DNA of 64,000 nucleotides. Origin: Eumeta japonica (lineage: Eukaryota > Arthropoda > Insecta > Lepidoptera > Psychidae). The position numbers were made by a program, and so were the translations under genes. How positions within the stretch are numbered: the first letter of the stretch is position 1; every line of letters starts with the position of its first letter. Under the pieces are notes generated by a model. The model was not told the DNA's origin. It searched no databases and saw only the letters and a program-made list of their open reading frames with translations. Location: the NCBI GenBank assembly GCA_005406025.1, contig BGZK01000296.1, forward strand, positions 434,001 through 498,000, in the 5' to 3' direction. Shown one piece after another: positions 11,943 to 25,713 of this stretch.

Positions 11943-14344
11943 GCTAGATAACGCAATGCACAATATTTGAATAAGTATCTACTTAATTATGTTAATATAT
12001 CAACATTCAATACACTCACATCCACAATAATGCGCATAGAAACTAATGTATATTGAACATACCTTTTTAATACCATATTGTAAAGTGGATCATATGATAA
12101 TAAACATAATAAAGTTGTTTAAAATTTCAACATTTGTATGGTGTATATATGTAAATAGACATGCTACACCATACACTAAAGAAATCCATGTTGCTAGGTT
12201 GCATCGATCGATGGGCATTGAATGTGTTTACTTGAATTGTTTCATACATTCATTAGATATGAACTACAAATAGACATTATATTCAAACATAATATAAGAA
12301 TCGTTTCATATTTAGCCAATCCAATATGTAACTTGTTTTACGATTATTCAAGTAAAAGTAAAAAGCTACCAGCAAATTATGACAAATGCGTATTGAACAC
12401 GTTCAGATGTAGGATATCCTAATTTGGAATGGACAAATGCATTTATTTCAGATGACAATGTATATTCTTGTATTTATATTCAAACCAATACCAAAGGTTA
12501 TTATCAATAAAATTAATGATTTTCCCACGTTTAGATAACCTCTCTATCCTAACTGGCATTTGCTTCCAATAGTTTTTTTTTGCTTCTAGATTTGAAAAGA
12601 AATATGTTTGTCATCGGCGGTGTTTGCGTAATAGTTTTCCTGTCTTTAGCCAAGTCTGATGATCATAGGATGTGGCTCCAGGTGTGACATTTTATGGACA
12701 GCAGAAAGGAAAATACTAATTTGAGATTTGTGTAATGTTCAATTGTTAACTTATGATAACCAATCATAAGTTATCCTATATAATTTAAAAATAATCGGTA
12801 CATTGCTTTCTGAGTAACAGATTAAAACAATCTAGTCAAAAGTATCAATGCGAGAAAAGTAAATGTAGAGCCAAAAATTTTTCGAGTTCTTAAAAGTACT
12901 ATGTTGCACATAATAAGAATTTGAATTTCACAACAATCACAATTTTACATTTTTGGTAGTCTATATTGGACCACTAGCAGAGTGACAAATTAAATTTATA
13001 TGTCATATGACATAGTCCATTGCCCATAGAACTATAAATGGTCTACGTTTTGAATAAAGACCTATTTAATGATGAAGTCTATGGTAACAATATGTATGAA
13101 ACAAATCACATTTGGGTCATGGGTAAGTATACATATCTAAAAATAAGATAACTATTAATGTCTAATAAATAGTTAGCATCTCATTCAGTACGTATTAATG
13201 ATACAGAGAATTTAAGCTCAGCTTCAAAATGTACATATGGACAAAAAAAAATAGTATGTTTTATTTTACATTTGTTACAAACTTATTTTTAATCACCCAG
13301 TGTTATCTATTATCAAACAAAACCATGATATATTTTAGGAAAGGCGTTCACTGATGTTTGATATTTTATTTTTGTTATAAATTATATCAAATTTATAATA
13401 TTATAGGAGATAAATGAGGCTCAATAAAACAATATTATAATTCTTAATAACGTTTATTGTTTAAATAACTCATAAGACATTAGTATAGAGCCAGATAATT
13501 TTAAAGTTTAAAACAAAAACCATTTTTCGCTGCCTTATACATTATAGTGCCTTAGCTGTTAAACTGATTTTAATAAAATGTACACAATTCATAAGGGGTT
13601 TTTATTTACATTTTGTTTATTGTTCATTGAGAAATTTCATTAAAGTTTTTACATGAATATTAAGACTATTTTTTTTGTACTTAGTAAATTTGATAAATAC
13701 TAAATTTATTTTGTTTCTTTAGAAATAAATACTTGTTTAGTTAAGGAACAAAAAAAAAATGTTTTATTTACCACCAAAAAATGAATTGTTAATGATTAAA
13801 AATGAGGGTCCAAGTTTTAAATCTCTGGGTTTTAAATGAAAAACGCCTAGACAATTCACAAAATAGGCATATTACTGGTTTTCAAAGATTCTTTTATTTT
13901 TTTAGACCACACAAATAGGATCCAACATAACATTATAATAAAAAAAAAATTAATGTGAAATACAATTTCGTTCAGAATCACTTTATTATGTAATATAACA
14001 AAAGAAATTATTGTGAGAGCGGCAGCGCAGCTAGCCACGAAATCTTGTAGACTGGATTTAGTGAAACAGTATACAGATCAGGATAAATTATGACTTTTAT
14101 TGGAAGCTCATCACATTTCAACATAGAGTTATGTTACTCGAGGCAGTATTGGCGTTTAATGTTCGCTTTGACTTCTACTCGTCAATCTGAATTGACTATT
14201 AGTGAATATATATTTAAACCATTACCAAATTGTAAAAAAAATACTAGAATAAGAAAAAAAAATCTTATCGTCACAAAAATGACACCATATTGGTATAACA
14301 TTTTTATAAATTGATTAAAATGACAAAAAAATTGTATGAAAAAA
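11943..14344. other. H2.0 3' UTR and convergent intergenic DNA
   Basis: AT-rich sequence separates the stop of H2.0 from the stop of the convergent CLASRP gene. An AATAAA that could serve H2.0 is at 12506-12511. A small hairpin lies at 12747-12772 (11 bp arms, taacttatgat and its complement). I see no exon here. Confidence 0.5.
12506..12511 (+). terminator. Candidate poly(A) signal for H2.0
   Basis: AATAAA lies about 560 bases after the H2.0 stop. In such AT-rich DNA the hexamer is common by chance, so this is only a candidate. Confidence 0.3.
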
Positions 14345-14466
14345 ATATAATCTACTGATGTTTTAGTGTGTTGCTTTTTGATATACCACATTAACAAAAT
14401 ATTAAACCATTTCTTTTAGATAGATTGTTTTATATTATTTAATTTAAATAGTCACTAATGGAAATG
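14345..14466. repeat. Interspersed repeat segment next to the CLASRP stop codon
   Basis: About 120 bases align with 50699-50820, with matching blocks such as 'tataatctac', 'gtgtgttgct', 'accatttctt', 'ttgttttatat' and 'atagtcactaat'. The repeat ends within a few bases of the CLASRP stop codon, so the 3' UTR of that gene appears to be built from it. Confidence 0.6.
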
Positions 14467-14469
14467 GAT

Positions 14470-15067
14470 TTAATAGTCTACCAGTTTAATCCTATTTTTA
14501 ATTTCTGCCGCAGATTGTTTCTCGGGTCGCCTGCGTTCTGACTGACCCTCATATCTATCCGACTGCCAATGCGGGGGTCCTTCACAACCTTGTTCAACAC
14601 TGGGTCCGGCATACTTTCTGCCGGAGCCCCTGTACAGGCCTCTTTCACCATAAGATCGCCTACTAGAATAATCTCTATCTTGATCCCATTTCGCGTATTG
14701 GGCACTTTGATAGTTGTCGTATTTCCGCGAGTCGTCTCTTTCTTCCTGGTCTCGATTGGATCTGTCATCGCGGCCATGTCTGTTTGAATAGTTCGACGTA
14801 TATTCACTTCTATTGTTTTCATTGTGACTTCTCTGAGAATCCTTATACCGCTCTGAACCGTATTGTCTCGTCTTACTCTCGTGTACATCGTAGTTTTTTG
14901 ATGAATACGAACTATTCGAGTCGAGATTTTCGTTTAATTCCCAAACCGGACCGATCTCTTTCGTCGGGGAATTACTTTTGGATCGACTCTTCTTATGACA
15001 GCTATCGCGGCCTTGTGAACCTCTGCGGAACGATCGACGGCAGATTTGATAAATGATACTTGCGTCT
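14470..15067 (-). CDS. CLASRP: CLASRP exon 16 (terminal exon)
   Basis: An uninterrupted frame of 199 codons in the required phase runs to the TAA at 14470-14472. It is rich in Ser, Arg, Asn, Asp and Tyr and ends AAEIKNRIKLVDY. Two acceptors are in frame, 45 bases apart. One follows a good pyrimidine tract (exon start 15067, used here). A second, at 15022 (ccgcag|AGG), would delete 15 residues. The overlapping antisense and shifted frames are chance. Confidence 0.85.
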
Positions 15068-18000
15068 CTTTTATGATAGAGAAAAGAAAAGAAAATTACA
15101 AGTCAAATTACCTGGAGGATGAACGGCTTCTACTTCCATCTGAATCTTCACTCGACCTCATATTTTGTTGGTGTCGCATCTCGCGTTGCCTATTAATGTA
15201 CAATTGCTATTTTTAAAAATTAGCTATTATTATTTTATTTTTTATCCTTACACAAACTTATTCATATTTACTCCAGATATTTTCTTTCATATTACAGCAT
15301 TACAAAGAAAAAAATTATGTCCCACAGGTAATACATTTCACAAGAAATAACTTATGTATATCAAGTTAACGACTGATCACCATCATATCTTTATTGTTTT
15401 GCATTTTAATTTACAGTAGTACTGTGTTGGGTTGCTTGCTATCATACATTTAATGGTTTTAATTTTTGACACAAGATACCAAAAAAAAAACAGATCAATT
15501 TATCGTTTATATCACATAATTCTAAAAGGAGAAAATGAACAAGAAATTATTTTTTCAATAGTTTCAATAGAAAGCAAAGTGAACGGTTTCTTATACACTG
15601 ACTTGCGACGCAGCTTGATAGCCAGTTCCCGCATTTCCTCGTCGCGCCGCGCCAGCCGCCGCGACTCGCGCTCCTGACGTTCAGCCTCTGCGCGCTTGTC
15701 TGCTCGAACTACACACGGAGTGTAACGATCAAATTAAATACTACATAAAGGCAACGACAAATTGACAATGATACTAGGGGGTGGGATCATCAAAATTATT
15801 TTCATCTCAAGTTCGTATAAAATTTGTAACAGTAAGTCTATATTATTAGGCTTATTATTTTAAATTTATATGTAATTTATGTGGAATTAAAACACGACAA
15901 GACATGAATTAATTCAAAAATCTCTTTATTTACAGTTCATAGATAAATATTTTAAATTTTCTGTAAAATTAATTCATCAATAAAAATTTGGTCTTTTTGA
16001 ATGCTTTTACAAATTGCACATCTTCTTTCATGTAAACTTAAGCATGTTGATTTATTGTATTAATTCTTTTTGAAATTATAAATAAAAATAAGATGAAAAA
16101 CATTTGTCCTTCCGCTTGCTGCTTCAAAATAATATAAAATTAAACTTACGCTGCTTTGACAACTGAGCTTGCATTTTCCTTTTTAATTTCATTTTGAGCG
16201 TAAGAGTTTCTCGCGATGGACCCTGGAAAAGCAAAAATTCAGTTCATAAAATGAAATACACTATTTACATAAAACAAAAATTAGTTTAATCAGATATTAT
16301 TAGGCTAAACATATACGTCTTAATTAGCAAATCAACATTTATCATTATAATGTCAAAGAAAATAAATGACCCTTCATTCCAATTTCAACATTTTCAATCT
16401 TAGGAAGACCATTATTTTTTTACACACAAAGAAATAGAAAATCTATAATGACCCATTTCTACTAGTCTATATTATGTGGTTATATGCTATGTCTATACTG
16501 CCATCACATCAAAATTTAAAATTAAAGCATAATTTAAATAGAAAAAGATTATTTTCAAATTTTATGTTTTTAAGTAGGACAAAAATTATTTTACATTTGA
16601 AAGTAATCATGTAGACATATCAAGGATATAAGGATGAAATCGCCATTCTAATGTATCAATCAATCACTTTGTAAAAAGTATTACCAGCATTGTGGTAAAA
16701 ATTGAATATGAAACTTTTATTAAAATAAAACACATATTTTAATTCAAAATTATGGCAAGATTGCTTGCTTAAGTTATTCATACAATTACTATGATAATGA
16801 CTATATGGTGGACACACAAACGGAAAGTTTTCTGTAAAAAAAAAATTGCTTTTGTACTATTGAACCAAACCAATGAACCAATTTTTAAATTCATTGACTG
16901 ACTGACTGACAATCATTGAATTGAATGACAATTCATAACACATTTATAAGTCCCCTGAGTAACAGAGGTTATTAACATTTCGCTTGGGCTTCATCAGCTT
17001 TGTAATAATACAAATTATAAAAGTTCTTTCACTTCACAACTTGTAACGTCAATATTGTTTTGGCAAGAATACGAATATGCCCTTTGTTTATGGTTTAGTT
17101 GCATTCCTGGAGGAAATATTAAACTGTGAAATGAGACACAGAAGAGACTAACAACTTAATTCCATAGAATTAATTACAAAGGGTGCTAAAAATGATATCT
17201 ATTTATTTACTATAGAGTCAGAAGTATATCCAATATAATTATACCAAAAATGTAGTTAGTGTATTTTGTTACAAATCTATTTGCAACAAAAGCAGTAAGA
17301 CTAAAAAAGGGGTACTATGAATTGACTGAAGAATCTAGCATTATATTGAAGAATAAATACAGGAATGAATAAATTTCAGCTGCTCTGGCATAAGTGATAA
17401 GAAGTAAACATTGCATGATAGTAAGAAACAAACAACGAAATCCATAAGTCAGAGGAGAGGCCTGAACAAAACCTTAAAAAGAAGCTTGCCCACAGGCAAA
17501 TCATAGATGAGATTGACAGAAAACAGTTGTTCTGACTTATCAATCGATTATAATCACTATTGCTTTATAATAATGTGAGATTTCATAATCACTAAAAAGC
17601 ATGTGAACTCTACTTAGATTGTAGTTAGAAACTATCTATCATCATCAATTTCTTACGATGTTTACAGCTTTGTATAAGGGAAAAAAAAGTATATAATGGC
17701 AGAATTGTGTACCTACATAGTCTGGGTAATTGGATTGACTAAATAAATACATAAAAAAAAGTCTTATAAAAACAGCAATTTCATACTAAGTCAATCCTCA
17801 ATAACAACTTAATAAATATATTAGTCATACATACATATCAGAAAGTATTATAAATTAGAATTCAACGAAAATTAACATATAATAAAATAAATATGTAAGT
17901 TATGAAATAAAAAACATGAAATAAAGGTTGTATTGGGAACAGATTAAGATTGTATGTGCCTCAGTGCCCAAGTGTTCTGCTATCAATCTCTTAAAAGCAA

Positions 18001-21000
18001 AACATTCCCACTGTGGCAGACAGTTGGTATTACATCATTTTATAGTACTTAGATTACTAATGAAATTGTGTACTATTGTTGTAGTGCTTTTATTCTTTTG
18101 CTTTTGTAAAAATATTATTTAGAATGTACAATGAAGTACAAGTACTTTAAAATGTCAAATTGAACAAATAACTGATTCTTACTGACTTTGGAGCTGGATC
18201 CCGTTAATCGTAACTGACTCTGGTTAGCGTTGGCATTGGCCCCAACCGAAGGTCTGAAATTGGCAATTATATTGTGTCAATAAAAATATATTGTATGTTA
18301 CATTATAATTCACAAAATAAAAAATTAATTTGGCATTTTAAAAATTATAATAGTATATTTTGGGATAATCAACATCTTTGTTTTTAGACTTCTTATCATA
18401 AACACCATGGGAATAAGTAAAAATAGATAATTATTACATATAAATGTCAATGATATCCCTTTTTATTATTAAGATGTCCACTGCCGACATTAAAGAAAAA
18501 CACCTGACAATTTCGTCTAATCATCTAAACCAGGTATGGGCAACCTTTGACATGTTATGAGCCAAACTTTAGTGTGCAAAATACGTTCGCAAGCCACTTG
18601 CATTTAAAAGTAGTATTCATTATTTTTAGCAATAGATATCAGACAAGAAATTTTTCAAAATGTCTCACGAGCTGGATCAAATCTTACAGCGGACTGACTT
18701 TTGAACAGAAACTTATGAATACTTCTAACATCATTTCTCACAGAATATGGTATTCTAAAGTCAAGTTACTAACAATATAGTGTAAATCACAATTTTCATA
18801 TAATTTTTTTTAAAAGTTTGCATTGACTTTAACATGTAATACATTTTCCTTTTAATAATAATATAAACTCACGCCTATTTCCCAGAAGGGTTAGCAGAGA
18901 CTATGAATCTCCACATGGTATGATCTTTGCATATCTCTCTTGACTCACTGATATCCATCAATCTTTTCATGAAAGCTCATCGGTTTTGGGTGCTTAAAAT
19001 TTGGCCCTTTTTTAATATGCCACTATTGTGGTCTGTATAGGATTTTCTAGAACATGACCCTTGCCAACGTTTTCATCACACACATTCACTCTTTACGAGT
19101 TGTTTTGATAAATAAAGAATTATTATTATTATTTTGACAATCTACTTTCATTCGCCCTTTCCGGATGGCCAAACCACCGCAACATACCTCTTTCTACTCT
19201 AGTTACTACATCACTCTTCAGACCACACCACTCTCTAACATTACTGTTTCTGCATTTGTCTTTCTGAGACACTTCACACAGATTATGCAGAAATCGCGTC
19301 TCCACCTCATTGATTCTACTTTCTTTTTTTTTCTTCTGCTGAAGTATGTATATTGCATACACTTTCTTTTTACCATTAAATTGTTTTCAATCTTAAAGGC
19401 TGGATTAAGTAAATCTAGCTAATGAGTGAATTCATGTTGTCATTTTACAATAACTCAGCAAGGAACCATTTCACCTTTCATGAAATATGTATTCTTCTCT
19501 AAAATAAAACTAATTTGCCCTTATATAAATGGTTCTTTTCCTGTTTCTCGCCACTAAGCTTCCTAAGATTTCTCTTGAAAATATACACACTGATATTGTT
19601 ACATCAAAACGCAATACTACCAAAAGACTATAAATAAAATAAAAATAAACACTAATTATTTCATCATAGTTGTGCCCTAATGTGTATTTGTAAACATCGT
19701 TATCCTGCTATTTTACAAGAATAATCCCAATTGGCAACCAGGATGATGTAGATATGCTATTACATATTCTTTATTTAGTTCAATATATTTCATTACTAAA
19801 ATAATTACATTGATTGTTTATACATAGAATTACTTCAAAATATATATTACCAAGCTATTCAATATCCATTTGCATAAAGGCACTCTATAAAAATACAGTT
19901 ATACCATCATTTGAAAGGATTCTTTTGTAATTATCCTCAAAGATGAGAGAAGCTACAGAGAAAGTTATAAATTGGAAGAATTAAAGTTGGTTTCGCATAA
20001 TTATTTTACAAAACTTTTGAAATAATTGTTTCCCATTGAAGTTCAGGAATCTATTATTTATTAATTCTAAAATAAAACATTAAAGACTTCTAGAGATTCT
20101 ATGAAGATCGACATAGAATACCAAAACTATAAAGAAGCATTAGCTCCTTTTTTTTTTAAATAAATTATAAATCAGTTACATATAATATGAAAATTAGTGT
20201 TGCCTGACATTATTGCATTGTACTCTAATGTTTTAAAAATATTTAATAAATTTTTAAAAGACATCCAATGTAATAGTAATGGTGAAACAAAAATTTGTGA
20301 TATCTATGATTACTTTTATATCTACAAAACTAACAGAACTACTTTTGCGTTTTTTTAAATCACAACATACATAATGGAAATTATTTTTTCATTGTCCGGA
20401 CAGTTAAAAACTACTGAATATATCGGTATGAAACATGACTATCCAATAGCTTCTGGCTATTATTTTTTTGATTCCATATACTTTTCACCTTTTTGTAAAA
20501 TATCCTTTCATAACATACAACGTGTAATGAAACGAACAGGTCAACTCTAGAATATATACTCCTAACAAGAAATATAAAACATTAATATTGCTTTGCTCAT
20601 TATTATTTGGCATAAGGAATAAATTAATTAAAATTAATCAATCTCATGCATACAATATCATGATAATATAACTTATTATTGAAAATAGACCCTAAACACA
20701 ATAAAATATGTTTATATAAAAAAGTGATAAATCATTTAATAAAAAAAAATACATATAAATCAAGCAATTGTCGTCAAACATAAGTAAAATATATGGAAAC
20801 AAACGCTTTATAGGTATTATTAAGAACTCACTTATTTTCGGTTTGATCTTCACTTGAATCGGAGTCAAGGTCCAGTTCACTGGAGGAATCCTTATCTTCT
20901 TTACGCCTACCATAGTAACGAGGTATAGGTGCCGTGGTGCTCGTACCACCGGCGACGCTGGGCTTCTCAGTGCTAAATTCACATATGAAGGTAATATTAT

Positions 21001-24000
21001 TAAATGTAATTTAAACAGCATTCAAAACTCGTTTGACAAGGTCCAAATTTTAGACACTATATGTAAAACATATGAATAAAAATATTCTTCCTAATTATCC
21101 TATTAAAAAATTAATAACATATAGTTAAGCTATTATTACTTAGTAATAACATTTACTATTACTAAAAGTACTTAATGTACTTTAAGTACTTACTTAAAAG
21201 TACATAATTAAACATATTATGCCAAGTTCTTTTGATTGAAGTCAGTTTTCAGTTTTAACTGGCATTATATATGGAAAGTATATATAAATATACCAATAAA
21301 TGAATACTATTTATGTAAGTGTAAAAAAAAAATCTATAAATATAATTTTTTTTCACTTATTTCATTTATTTTAAAATCTTATAAAGTAAATACTGAAATA
21401 ACTTTAACATAAAGTAATATAAAATACATAAATAATGACTACAAATGGAATTTTTATTTATGAAATTATGTCTGTAGTCATTATTTATGTACTTGTAATT
21501 AAATAGCAACATAACATTTTATATCTGTATTTAGAAAATAAATACATATTAATACATTTTAACTTCTATATTGAACTCAGGTTTCAAACTTTGTAATTAT
21601 CCTGTGCTACTGTCAGGTTATTCTCACACACTTACCACACAATGGTAGAAAAATTTTAATGATCACCTTTTTGTGTTCTAATCTCCAAACAGTAAAAAAG
21701 CTTACCTCTCATATGACATCGACCTGGAGTCATTATGTCTTGCATAGCCACTACCATGGCTGTGAAAATATAAATAGAAATATTAATTTAGGTAATAAGC
21801 CCATATCCTCTATCCACGCATAACTACATAGAGATGTAAAGGATATTAAATTAAATTTAAAATTATGCCATTCATTTATAGCTCCGAAAACAAAACAAAC
21901 CAGAATCTATCAATGCACATACAAGTGAAGAAACATTGACTAATATTGTTAGATTTGCTACAGACAAGTGAATAAAGCTTTTATTTCATTAAACGCTAGG
22001 ACGGAAAGGAATATACAGCCCACTTTATTGCACTTATAGATATTATGAAAAACATAGTGTGTTGTTTGTCTATATAGTAATATTGTATTAAAGAAAATTG
22101 TCTGAAACGAGATAATTTTGGTTATAAATTCAAAATTTAATAAACTAAACACCTTATAAATACAAGTTAACATCAGTTTCTCCATAGCACTATATGTCTG
22201 TTACAAAATTATCACCCAAATATGATTTTATAAAATCATTCTACCAGGCTTCTGCATGACAACCATTTTTTTCCCAAATTTTTTGTCAATAGCGGAATAT
22301 AATAATTTTTTGCCAACGAATTTCCCCGGAAATGGTAATCAGTGCCTGAGCTAACAACATTACAAAAATGGAAATGTGACAAATAAGTGGTGTACATCTT
22401 GAAAATGGACACAATGCGTGGCTTGCTTTTTTGATTGAACGCATCTTCTAGTTTGTTCTGTGTTCTAAAATCTATATATAATATATTAAAATAATTATCA
22501 TAAAATTTTACTATTAATATAAAATTATTGTTTAACATGCATACAAATTAGATTTTAAGTGGGCATTATTTAATTAGTATAGTGTTTCACCAGGAACTTA
22601 ACAGACTTGTTGAAGAGAACACTATTTCATATCATGTAGCAACATTAAACTCGAATAAAATTAACTAATTTTAGAAGGTGTACAGTAAGGGAAGCAGAAA
22701 ACAATATTAACTATTCAATATTGTTGATTATATTTTTCTTCTCCTAATCGAAATTGCCAGCTAAATATTTTAGGAAGATTGGTTGTCGAACTGTTAATAC
22801 AAACAATAACACAAATTATATATTTCTGTAAAATATATTTAAATGTCTTCAATATTATATTAATAAACAAATATTAGACTCACAAGAAAAACGTCACTGA
22901 TTAAATATTTCAATGCTTAAAAGAAAAATTATACAAATAACCACAACTATTTTACTTTACAATAACTAATGTAGATGAATACAAACTTTGTGGGGCTTCG
23001 TGACGTCGAACGGTTCTTGTAATTACGGGTATGCGATCGGGATCTGGAACGTCGACGGCGAGGGCTGTACGAGCGAGACCGCGACCGGGACCGCGACCGC
23101 GAATATCTCAGCCTTGACCTCTGAGGCGAACGGGACCTGTGACATCTAGATGTTTGCCTGTAATGCCTATACCTCCTGTCTTTGTCTTCTTGATATGGTG
23201 ACCTGTCAGAACGACTAGCTAATTAAAAAAAAAATCGAATTCTTCATTTAAAATATAACATTCATATTTCACTATGTTTATGTATGTAATAAATAAAAAA
23301 ATTGTCTTATTTTTAAATATTCACATATTGTTTTTTAACTGAACTGAAGACAAATTGGAGGCATTTTATTATCATGACATTTTACTTATCACTGCAAGTA
23401 AATCTTTTAACTTAGGAAAAACAGAAATGAAATTGGTGACCAGACAGGGTATATTAATGAATTGTAATGCCAATTCTTGACATGTGGAATTATGTTCTAA
23501 AAAAAGACGAATAGCAAAAAATCGTTGATGACTTACAATTTCGTTGTTTTATATGATATATATGGCATTAGACGATTACTCAACTACTTTGAAAGGGAAA
23601 AATTAATACATTTCTTCATCTTCCATCTTTCCCATCAATTAAATTTTTTAATCATTTATTTATTATGTTCTCAATAATGCTTTACAATTTTGTAAATATA
23701 ATTTATTGGAGCAATGATCTATATATACAACATTCAATAATTGTACAGACAATATAAAATTAAACAAACTAATAAATCTGAAAACGAAAGTAAAAGGTAC
23801 AAACAAGCTAACCTATAAAAAAATGGGTCACTTAAATTCAAATAAAACAATCAACAGTGATTATAAGCAGCTAAGGTCTATAGTACTGATTGAAAAGTAA
23901 AGTTATTTGGATTTTAAAGGAAATTATTTTTGTAATCTAACTTTTTGAGTTTCCATTAATTTGATTTAATTTTTAATTTCAGAGAGTCAATATGTCAACT

Positions 24001-25638
24001 AGCATTCCATTGTATTTATTGTTGCAATACATCAAAATGAGACATTCATAACTTTAGAGGAAGAAATTTATATAAGTACAAACAAACCGATAAATCCATA
24101 TCTGTTTTTTAGAGTTTCGTAGTAAACAAGGTACCCCTTGTTTACTATGAAACTCTATAAAGTTATGTTATGATAGAGAGATGGACATAACATATATAGT
24201 TATGTTATGTCCATCTCTCTATCTGTCCGTCTTAGTATCTTAGCCCTGTATATATAAGAGGGCTTAAATTTTAAATATGGGACATATTGAGGCCCACATA
24301 AGATTTCATATGGCACCCTTTACAGACACTTGCAACACACAGACTGATTCTATAAATTGTCTTAAACAATTAAAAGTGTTTGTGTCGCGGCTAAAACGAA
24401 TTATATTAATAAGAAAAAAAAAGAACAAAAATAATTTAATGAAAACAACTTGGAGTGTCATAAAGAACGAAATTGGCAAAATTCAAACCCCATTAACTTT
24501 AGGCCTATATCTGTACTGCCGACATCAAGTAAAATTTTTGAAAAGTTGATCTTAAATCAACCTTTACTATATTTTTATAATAATAATCTGGAGTCCAAAA
24601 AACAATTCAGTTTCACACGGGGTCGCTGAATAATTAATGCTTGTGCTGAGCTTGTTGAAAAAATTTTTGAAGCCTGGGAGGATTCGCGGAATGCGATAGT
24701 ACTGTTTTGCAATCTCTCCAAGGCGTTAAGACTGTGAAAATCACGAAACACTGATCAAGAAGCTACATCATTATGGAATTACGGGTCGTGTACTCGACCT
24801 ACTGGCATCATATTTGACTAATAGGGTTCAGAAGGTCAATGTCAACAACATGAGATCGTCTGGATCCATGGTCTGCATGGGGGTGCCACAGGGATCGATC
24901 CTCGGTCGGCTTCTGTCTTTAATTTATATTAATCATTTACCTAGCCTTGTTAAGGATATTGATAACATAGTAAGTATTTTAAATCACCACCAATTCTAAG
25001 ATTGTCCAATTGCCTCAATATACACTGTATAACTCTTAATCACCACATTTTTCAAACCACACCATTGTTACAACCCTCAGGATATTTCATTATTTATACA
25101 ACCTATTAAAGTTTATATGTAACTCTTATAATGTTAATATAGGAAATTCTAATTATAAAAACTATAATTTTGTCAATTATGTCTCCAGGGCAAAATGTTC
25201 TGTTGTTTATTGATACTTCCCTAATATTTATATGATAATAATAACATATTGAAATTCAAACCATGAAACATTTGACATTTATTTAAAAGCAAAATGTAGC
25301 TAGATACAAACACATTTCCCTCTTTTGCACTGTGCAGTCAAGTAACAAAACAGTACTACATGCTAATTTATACTCACTTTGGTCTATATTTGAATCCGCG
25401 TGCAACTTCTGAATAAGTTTCCATCCTCTTCAGATTATGCTTAACTTTATCTGCATACAAGGATTTACCTAATAAAAATTAATAGCAGTATGTAGTTGGA
25501 ACTTTATACTCTGACAAGTGAATATTTCAATCGCCTATTATAAGAGATATTTTTGTAAGTTGAAACATATGTAGCATGTTACACCTATTTGTGTTACAAT
25601 AATATTTTTCTATCACATACACTCACACAAACACACAC

Positions 25639-25713
<75 letters not shown>

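Larger units (their letters stand above)
15190..18186. other. CLASRP introns around exons 13-15
   Basis: Apart from exons 15603-15708 and 16150-16222, this is AT-rich intronic DNA. I see no recognisable gene or long repeat. A short (actg) run lies near 16897-16912. Confidence 0.4.

Noticed and set aside
14478..14888. 136-codon minus-strand frame rich in Thr/Ile/Arg
   Set aside because: It overlaps CLASRP exon 16 in a different frame from the one that joins exon 15 and runs through all 199 codons.
14569..15056. Plus-strand open frames of 72 and 90 codons
   Set aside because: They are antisense shadows of CLASRP exon 16, whose minus-strand frame is longer and in phase with upstream exons.
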